From Phoronis australis (taxonomy: Eukaryota; Phoronida; Phoronidae): a DNA stretch of 64,000 nt. The first letter of the stretch is position 1. Each line of letters opens with the position of its first letter. A program made the translations under genes and the position numbers. Positions 62,001 to 64,000 of the stretch are shown here, piece by piece. Location: positions 62,001 through 126,000 of the forward strand of contig NMRA01000812.1 of NCBI GenBank assembly GCA_002633005.1, in the 5' to 3' direction. The notes under the pieces were generated by a model. The model ran no database searches and was not told where the DNA came from. It worked only from the letters and a program-made list of their open reading frames with translations.

Positions 62001-63501
62001 CACGGAACAAATTGCGTTCCTTACAAAACCATTTCAATTGGTGCAGGTCTCCAGAGCATAAGAAATATTTAACTTCAAGTCTCCTTTAATCAATATAACA
62101 GTGGAAATTTCCTCTCAAATGAAAAACAGGATGAAGAATATCATGTAATACTTACCTCGTAGGCGACAGGCATCAACAGTTGTTGGAATATTGCCATATA
62201 GTCACTGTTACCCAACCCAGTCTGTAACAAAAGTCCATGACATCACCAATTTAGGAGTCAAATGAACAACCATTAACCAATCCACACAAACCAATGACAT
62301 CACAAATATGAAAGACATCGTAAAGCAATGACATCAGAAACACAACAGCCAATGAATGTTCTAGTTCTTCACCACTGTCACTGAAGCACCAAATATTATG
62401 CAACTCCCTCAAAAGTGATCACATACCATCATTTGTATTACGCAAAATAGATTTAGCAACAATTAATTGTAACTTTCCTAATGTTTTCGAGTATATTAAA
62501 CACGTTGCTTTTTATAGTAGTTACGTTTTACAAAAAATATTGTTCAACAAATAACAAACAAGTGTTAACTGAGACTGGGAAACAGAAATTGAATAAATAT
62601 TTCAAAGTATTCAACAAGATCAAACAGTCATGAAACACAGTAGAGTCCGCTCAGTGATCCACAAGTTTATTCATATACACACAAGGGATAGCTGTCTGCT
62701 CCAACAAGTATAGCTTAAGAACACACTAGACCCGAATCAAATTGAATAGTCATGTACTAACGACTCCAAGAAACACATTTAGTAGGAAACTGAGGCAGGG
62801 GCCAATAAACATGTACATTACGATAATTGTTTTTTCATTTAAACCAACTTATTGTTATTAAAACAACATAGGCAAAAATTCAATTTTGAGCTTCAAAAAT
62901 GGTGCCTCCCATTTTAATATAGTGCCCCACTTTTGAGGCCTGAAATTGAATTTTTGCTTATATGTGAAATATTAAAAATAAGTCGTTTACAATGACAAGC
63001 TGTAGATAACTGTTCTTTACTCACANGATAACTGTTCCTTACTCACAGTGTTAAGAGGAACATTGATGTTAAAGCCACGACCTTTTCCCTCGCCAATGTA
63101 GTCATAGTCGGACTCACGAAGATTTGGCCAGTAAAACCCATATTCAAAACGATGAATGGAAAAATAAAGAACCCTGTAATAAAATAACAATTGTACACTA
63201 AAATCATGTGCAGTGCAATTCTTAAAACTCTTGCTGAAATTACAGAATATAGTCTCAATTAGTTTGGGTCACAAAGTTGAGAGCAAACAAAATGATGAAA
63301 AAAGTTTGAAACAAACAACCAGATTATCTTGAGCAGGAGACAAAGAACAGTTCATGTAATTAGTTCACAAAGAGTATACCATTGAAGCAAAAATGGGCTC
63401 TTGGCATCAAAAACTACTTAATCAAGACTTGCCTTGGGTCATCGTAAAACATCTGTTGGGTGGCCTGGCCATGATGAACATCCCAGTCTACGATCAATAC
63501 A
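46561..63501 (-). CDS. HDAC6: HDAC6-like class IIb deacetylase, 5'-incomplete, 25 exons (gene-level entry)
   Basis: Zinc-dependent lysine deacetylase with two catalytic domains and a C-terminal ZnF-UBP. In animals HDAC6 acts mainly in the cytoplasm on tubulin and other proteins and binds free ubiquitin C-termini. In transcript order I call exons 63433-63501, 63047-63173, 62156-62221, one of 61867-61926 or 61218-61277, 60401-60490, 59933-60039, 59498-59611, 58647-58796, 58017-58070, 56765-56852, 56341-56381, 55621-55717, 54909-54980, 53856-53986, 53132-53200, 52798-52924, 52342-52407, 52063-52122, 50246-50442, 49520-49587, 48999-49262, 48382-48473, 47480-47569, 46984-47139 and 46561-46749. Phases agree at every junction: 2644 nt, that is one leading base plus 881 codons including stop. 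The start of CD1, including its GHH motif, lies beyond the right edge. CD2 has [29 protein letters not shown] and EGGYNL, so the zinc ligands and catalytic Tyr are present. HDAC10 is excluded by the complete second domain and the zinc finger, although CD1 has HDAC10-like wording in places. Confidence 0.95.
46984..47139 (-). CDS. HDAC6: HDAC6 exon 24 (ZnF-UBP, first half)
   Basis: Encodes [19 protein letters not shown], then [20 protein letters not shown] and YE. WCPHL, CxxC and CLxC supply Cys/His zinc ligands of the ubiquitin-binding finger. Acceptor taactgcag, donor GAG|GTAATA, 156 nt, phase 0/0. Confidence 0.95.
47480..47569 (-). CDS. HDAC6: HDAC6 exon 23 (linker before zinc finger)
   Basis: Encodes [20 protein letters not shown], then [10 protein letters not shown]. 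Acceptor tgtccacag, donor AAT|GTAAGT, 90 nt, phase 0/0. The linker is not conserved, so the call depends on splice sites and phase. Confidence 0.7.
47869..48282. mobile_element. MITE with TA target duplication
   Basis: The left end CCATATTCGCCCTAA and right end TTAGGGTGAATACGG are inverted repeats, each flanked by TA. Interior sub-terminal GCGCTTATT motifs are also inverted. It lies in an HDAC6 intron. A fragment of similar sequence (GGCGAATACGG) is at about 3558. Confidence 0.65.
48382..48473 (-). CDS. HDAC6: HDAC6 exon 22 (disordered linker)
   Basis: Encodes [20 protein letters not shown], then [10 protein letters not shown]. Acceptor tttgtag, donor CAG|GTGCAC, 92 nt, phase 2 start and phase 0 end. 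Its place is supported by phase agreement with both neighbours, not by sequence conservation. Confidence 0.7.
48999..49262 (-). CDS. HDAC6: HDAC6 exon 21 (disordered linker)
   Basis: Encodes about 88 residues rich in Ser, Thr, Val, Ala and Asp (for example [18 protein letters not shown] and [16 protein letters not shown]). It has no recognised domain and lies between CD2 and the zinc finger. Acceptor attttttag, donor TAG|GTATGT, 264 nt. The human Ser-Glu tetradecapeptide repeat is not seen here. Confidence 0.78.
49520..49587 (-). CDS. HDAC6: HDAC6 exon 20 (end of CD2)
   Basis: Encodes [20 protein letters not shown] and FR, matching human [20 protein letters not shown]. Acceptor gtcatttcag. 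The donor GGG|GTGCGT is inferred: it is the only nearby site giving phase 1 for the next exon before an in-frame stop. Length 68 nt. Confidence 0.8.
50246..50442 (-). CDS. HDAC6: HDAC6 exon 19 (CD2, catalytic Tyr EGGYNL)
   Basis: Encodes [18 protein letters not shown], then [15 protein letters not shown] and [16 protein letters not shown] carries the catalytic Tyr. Acceptor ttaccgcag, donor AAG|GTAAAC, 197 nt, phase 0 in and 2 out. In CD1 the same stretch is split over two exons. Confidence 0.95.
51282..51297 (+). terminator. Histone-type 3' stem-loop 1
   Basis: GGTTCTTTTAAGAACC: 6-bp stem with a TTTA loop, preceded by TTCAAC and followed by ATTTCA. It has the layout of the replication-dependent histone mRNA 3' stem-loop but with a diverged stem. 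Confidence 0.5.
51323..51338 (+). terminator. Histone-type 3' stem-loop 2 (near-canonical)
   Basis: GGCCCTTTTAAGGGCC with 5' flank ACCAAC and 3' flank ACTCAA. This matches the conserved 26-nt histone stem-loop in stem length, TTTA loop and A/C-rich flanks. A purine-rich CCAGAAGAAC follows where the U7-binding element is expected. No histone coding sequence is present upstream, where a single N interrupts at 51245. Confidence 0.7.
51796..52048. repeat. GAT/GGT-rich microsatellite
   Basis: Imperfect GATGATGGTGGT repeats in an HDAC6 intron. The open frames across it are repeat-derived. A 45-bp piece at 51195-51244 is repeated at 51744-51791 on either side of the segment with the histone stem-loops. 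Confidence 0.9.
52063..52122 (-). CDS. HDAC6: HDAC6 exon 18 (CD2, zinc-ligand Asp)
   Basis: Encodes [20 protein letters not shown], with the third zinc ligand Asp and the CD2-type Leu gatekeeper as last residue. Acceptor tctgttacag, donor CTG|GTACGT, 60 nt, phase 0/0. Only one version exists here, unlike the paired exon 4 of CD1. Confidence 0.95.
52342..52407 (-). CDS. HDAC6: HDAC6 exon 17 (CD2)
   Basis: Encodes [14 protein letters not shown], then IIMPVAYE. Acceptor gtacttcag, donor GAG|GTAATC, 66 nt, phase 0/0. Same size as CD1 exon 3. Confidence 0.94.
52798..52924 (-). CDS. HDAC6: HDAC6 exon 16 (CD2, [10 protein letters not shown])
   Basis: Encodes [18 protein letters not shown], then [16 protein letters not shown]. 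Acceptor ctatttccag, donor GGC|GTAAGG, 127 nt. Size and phase equal CD1 exon 2. Its upstream intron contains a long GA microsatellite. Confidence 0.95.
52968..53032. repeat. (GA)n microsatellite
   Basis: About 32 uninterrupted GA units in the intron between HDAC6 exons 15 and 16. Confidence 0.98.
53132..53200 (-). CDS. HDAC6: HDAC6 exon 15 (CD2, [11 protein letters not shown])
   Basis: Encodes [18 protein letters not shown], then EGDP, giving two zinc ligands (Asp, His) of CD2. Acceptor gattgcag, donor CAA|GTAAGT, 69 nt. Size and phase equal CD1 exon 1. Confidence 0.95.
53856..53986 (-). CDS. HDAC6: HDAC6 exon 14 (CD2, PPGHHAE motif)
   Basis: Encodes [20 protein letters not shown], then [20 protein letters not shown]. 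The paired His of PPGHHAE are the general acid/base residues, and CGFC.FN is typical of CD2. Acceptor cctttcag, donor AAG|GTCAGC, 131 nt, phase 0 in and 2 out. Confidence 0.95.
54038..54212. repeat. 42-bp VNTR, four-copy version
   Basis: Unit AACACTGAAGGATATGCAAT followed by GAATCGTTCATTATGTACC. Four copies. The duplicate version at 54513-54731 has five, consistent with two alleles. Confidence 0.85.
54394..54464 (-). other. Duplicate of HDAC6 exon 13 ending at a single N
   Basis: 53992-54464 and 54466-54979 are two versions of the same region that meet at one N. They differ by substitutions and by VNTR copy number. The copy of exon 13 here is cut by the N one base short of its full length. 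Confidence 0.85.
54513..54731. repeat. 42-bp VNTR, five-copy version
   Basis: Same unit as 54038-54212, with one additional copy, lying after the single N at 54465. Confidence 0.85.
54909..54980 (-). CDS. HDAC6: HDAC6 exon 13 (CD2)
   Basis: Encodes [20 protein letters not shown], then LSRQ, equivalent to human [22 protein letters not shown]. Acceptor atatccag, donor CAG|GTAATA, 72 nt, phase 0/0. A 71-nt near-identical copy at 54394-54464 ends at the single N at 54465 and is an assembly duplicate. Confidence 0.92.
55621..55717 (-). CDS. HDAC6: HDAC6 exon 12 (CD2)
   Basis: Encodes [20 protein letters not shown], then [12 protein letters not shown]. It aligns to human AEYVGHLRATEKMKTRELH with SIYICP. 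Acceptor ttcctacag, donor CCT|GTAAGT, 97 nt. Confidence 0.92.
56341..56381 (-). CDS. HDAC6: HDAC6 exon 11 (CD2, micro-exon)
   Basis: Encodes [13 protein letters not shown] and two bases of the following Ser codon. Human has ATEAELLTCHS here. Acceptor tgttttcag, donor TAG|GTGAGT. At 41 nt it is the shortest coding exon of the gene. Confidence 0.88.
56765..56852 (-). CDS. HDAC6: HDAC6 exon 10 (CD2)
   Basis: Encodes [18 protein letters not shown], then [19 protein letters not shown] is a hallmark of class II deacetylase domains. Acceptor gtttttag, donor GAG|GTAGTG, 88 nt. The first 20 nt occur again at 57337-57356 directly after a single N, which is an assembly duplicate. Confidence 0.92.
56833..57842. 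repeat. Side-by-side duplicate around the N at 57336
   Basis: 56833-57335 and 57337-57842 match closely. Each contains a tRNA-like stretch on the minus strand (GGTTAGCAGAAGGTCCCGAG then TTGAGTCCGAATGG), possibly a SINE fragment. Confidence 0.8.
58017..58070 (-). CDS. HDAC6: HDAC6 exon 9 (start of CD2)
   Basis: Encodes [17 protein letters not shown], equivalent to human TGLVYDQNMMNHCNLWD at the start of CD2. Acceptor aatttcag, donor CAC|GTGAGT, 54 nt. A complete copy at 58292-58345 differs by one silent base. Confidence 0.88.
58292..58345 (-). other. Second copy of HDAC6 exon 9 (assembly duplicate)
   Basis: 58181 onward repeats 57901-58179 after the single N at 58180, with small indels, including a complete exon 9 with intact splice sites. 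It is best read as the other allele placed in tandem. If counted as real, it would add a duplicate 18-residue segment. Confidence 0.8.
58647..58796 (-). CDS. HDAC6: HDAC6 exon 8 (linker between CD1 and CD2)
   Basis: Encodes a 49-codon acidic, proline-containing linker beginning [14 protein letters not shown] and ending ETDLTTPPN. Acceptor ctcttgcag, donor TAG|GTAGGC. Phase links it to exon 7 and exon 9. Linker sequence is not conserved, so the assignment rests on phase, splice sites and position. Confidence 0.82.
59498..59611 (-). CDS. HDAC6: HDAC6 exon 7 (end of CD1)
   Basis: Encodes [19 protein letters not shown], then an [10 protein letters not shown] linker. The PYWKSL segment is the C-terminal helix of a class IIb deacetylase domain. 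Acceptor gttaacag, donor CTG|GTGAGT. Length 114 nt, entering on the last base of a codon and leaving in phase 2. Confidence 0.88.
59933..60039 (-). CDS. HDAC6: HDAC6 exon 6 (CD1, catalytic Tyr)
   Basis: Encodes [16 protein letters not shown], then [15 protein letters not shown] carries the catalytic Tyr of CD1 and LLGDPCP is a class IIb signature. Acceptor tctttcag; the donor chosen is GATGT|GTATGT, the only one nearby giving the phase 2 needed by the next exon. Length 107 nt. Confidence 0.92.
60282..60385 (-). pseudogene. Decayed partial copies of HDAC6 exon 5
   Basis: 60282-60336 resembles the 3' half of exon 5, including CAAGCTCTGT and a GCTTGAG|gcaag donor-like end, but its frame contains stops. 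A second shorter fragment follows at about 60350-60385. The spacing from the real exon is about 112 bp, suggesting local tandem duplication and decay. Confidence 0.5.
60401..60490 (-). CDS. HDAC6: HDAC6 exon 5 (CD1)
   Basis: Encodes [17 protein letters not shown], then [13 protein letters not shown]. It corresponds to human [30 protein letters not shown] and leads into the catalytic GGYNL. It is 90 nt, phase 0/0, with acceptor gtctgtag and donor GAG|GTAAGA. Degenerate partial copies of its 3' half lie just downstream at 60282-60385. Confidence 0.93.
61218..61277 (-). CDS. HDAC6: HDAC6 alternative exon 4, Lys gatekeeper version
   Basis: Encodes [20 protein letters not shown], 60 nt, phase 0/0, with acceptor ctgttcag and donor AAA|GTAAAT. 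Asp13 is the zinc ligand and the last residue is Lys, as in vertebrate HDAC6 CD1 (GDPK). The CD2 equivalent (52063-52122) is also 60 nt and ends in Leu, as in vertebrate CD2. No N lies between this exon and its partner 589 bp away, so an assembly duplicate is unlikely. Confidence 0.88.
61867..61926 (-). CDS. HDAC6: HDAC6 alternative exon 4, Glu gatekeeper version
   Basis: Encodes [20 protein letters not shown], 60 nt, phase 0/0, with acceptor tttttccag and donor GAG|GTATTT. Asp13 is the zinc ligand. The last residue, seven beyond that Asp, is Glu. In HDAC10 the same position is the Glu gatekeeper tied to polyamine deacetylase activity. It matches the other exon 4 (61218-61277) at 13 of 20 residues. 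Including both would insert 20 extra residues into the domain core, so only one is likely used per transcript. The exclusive-splicing model is inference; the exon sequence and splice sites are seen directly. Confidence 0.85.
62156..62221 (-). CDS. HDAC6: HDAC6 exon 3 (CD1)
   Basis: Encodes [14 protein letters not shown], then LLMPVAYE. It matches the helix preceding the beta strand that carries the zinc-ligand Asp. Acceptor tgttacag, donor GAG|GTAAGT. It is 66 nt, phase 0/0, the same size as the CD2 counterpart at 52342-52407. It is followed in the transcript by the Lys/Glu alternative exons. Confidence 0.94.
63047..63173 (-). CDS. HDAC6: HDAC6 exon 2 (CD1, VLYFSIHR)
   Basis: Encodes [18 protein letters not shown], then [16 protein letters not shown]. 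This is the CD1 segment that in human reads [16 protein letters not shown]. Acceptor ttattacag, donor ACT|GTGAGT. It is 127 nt, identical in size and phase to the CD2 exon at 52798-52924. A truncated second copy at 63793-63855, after a single N, is an assembly duplicate. Confidence 0.94.
63433..63501 (-). CDS. HDAC6: HDAC6 exon 1 of those visible (CD1, DWDVHHG motif)
   Basis: Encodes [15 protein letters not shown] and then QMFYDDP. This carries the Asp and His zinc ligands of CD1; the usual GQGTQ is GQATQ here. The acceptor is tatttcag. The donor is AAG|GCAAGT, a non-canonical GC donor with otherwise perfect consensus. The exon is 69 nt, entering on the last base of a codon and leaving in phase 2. 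It has the same size and phases as the CD2 counterpart at 53132-53200. Confidence 0.93.
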
Positions 63502-63667
63502 CTGAAATAGAATCACGAGGAGTCAATATTGGTTGAACAGAATACTGGGCACTGGTTGTTATTTCCTTCAAATAAACAAGCTTTATTCACTTTCGTCCAA
63601 TATTCTTCACATATTAAGGAAACTACACGTAGGAGTTAATGTGTGCATAACGCTTAATCGTCGTGAG

Positions 63668-63709
63668 AGACCGTCCCGAGTTGGTATGTGGTGCAACTCA
63701 GGACGGTCT
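63668..63709. repeat. Short inverted repeat (hairpin)
   Basis: AGACCGTCCCGAGTTG, a 10-nt loop, and CAACTCAGGACGGTCT form a 16-position stem with one mismatch. Near the right end, in the intron upstream of the first visible HDAC6 exon. Confidence 0.75.
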
Positions 63710-63792
63710 GGGGTCTACAGAAAACCATTGTTCAACTGTGAGTCTACACCAATGTGATAAACGAGAGTAGTTCTACTTGCTGCGTCAGCTGN

Positions 63793-63855
63793 GACTCACG
63801 AAGATTTGGCCAGTAAAACCCATATTCAAAACGATGAATGGAAAAATAAAGAACC
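63793..63855 (-). other. Truncated duplicate of HDAC6 exon 2 (assembly artefact)
   Basis: 63793-64000 repeats 63111 onward nearly base for base, directly after the single N at 63792. It contains the first half of exon 2 and the adjoining intron. The near-identity and the N at the junction indicate an unmerged allelic contig end, not a real second exon. Confidence 0.85.
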
Positions 63856-64000
63856 CTGTAATAAAATAAAAACTGTACACTAAAATCATGTGCAGTGCAA
63901 TTCTTAAAACTCTTGCTGAAATTACAGAATATAGTCTCAATTAGTTTGGGTCACAAAGTTGAGAGCAAACAAAATGATGAAAAAAGTTCGTAACAAACAA

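Overview
This window is eukaryotic nuclear DNA: AT-rich, intron-containing, repeat-dense, with no bacterial gene organisation. The only clearly identifiable host gene is a class IIb histone deacetylase of the HDAC6 type. It lies on the minus strand from the right edge to 46561. I resolved 25 coding exons, plus one alternative exon, from splice signals and protein similarity. Reading phase closes across every junction and gives about 880 visible residues plus a stop codon. The repeat content and short introns fit a marine invertebrate, perhaps a deuterostome. I cannot name the species.

Layout. 1-8.9 kb holds tandemly duplicated copies of an unrecognised spliced gene candidate, a possible first exon with an NRF1-type site, and a 193-bp satellite. 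8.9-15.6 kb holds two copies of a long non-coding 'tail' that follows the satellite. 15.6-21.4 kb holds short TIR elements and a decayed Tx1/L1-type LINE on the minus strand. 21.4-31.7 kb is more satellite plus a third tail copy. An intact 382-codon ORF (23548-24696) is inserted cleanly into a satellite monomer. 31.7-46.5 kb is intergenic, with TIR elements, an array of hairpin-forming repeats (36.5-37.2 kb), a tRNA-like remnant and a broken THAP domain. 46.5-64 kb is the HDAC6 gene. Its introns hold a TA-flanked MITE, microsatellites, a VNTR and two tandem histone-type 3' stem-loops.

How the gene works. The visible part runs from within deacetylase domain 1 (CD1), through a linker and the complete domain 2 (CD2), then a disordered linker, to a C-terminal ubiquitin-binding zinc finger (ZnF-UBP). 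CD2 and the zinc finger keep all the key residues I can check. The most striking feature is in CD1. Two adjacent 60-bp exons, both phase 0/0, encode alternative versions of the segment carrying a zinc-ligand Asp and the 'gatekeeper' residue. One ends in Lys (HDAC6-CD1-like) and the other in Glu (HDAC10-like). They look mutually exclusive.

Assembly caution. The sequence has three long N runs and about 18 single N's. Most of the single N's separate two nearly identical stretches, as expected when overlapping allelic contigs are placed side by side. Several HDAC6 exons are therefore present twice, wholly or in part. These are not real duplications, whereas the Lys/Glu exon pair is divergent and not separated by an N.
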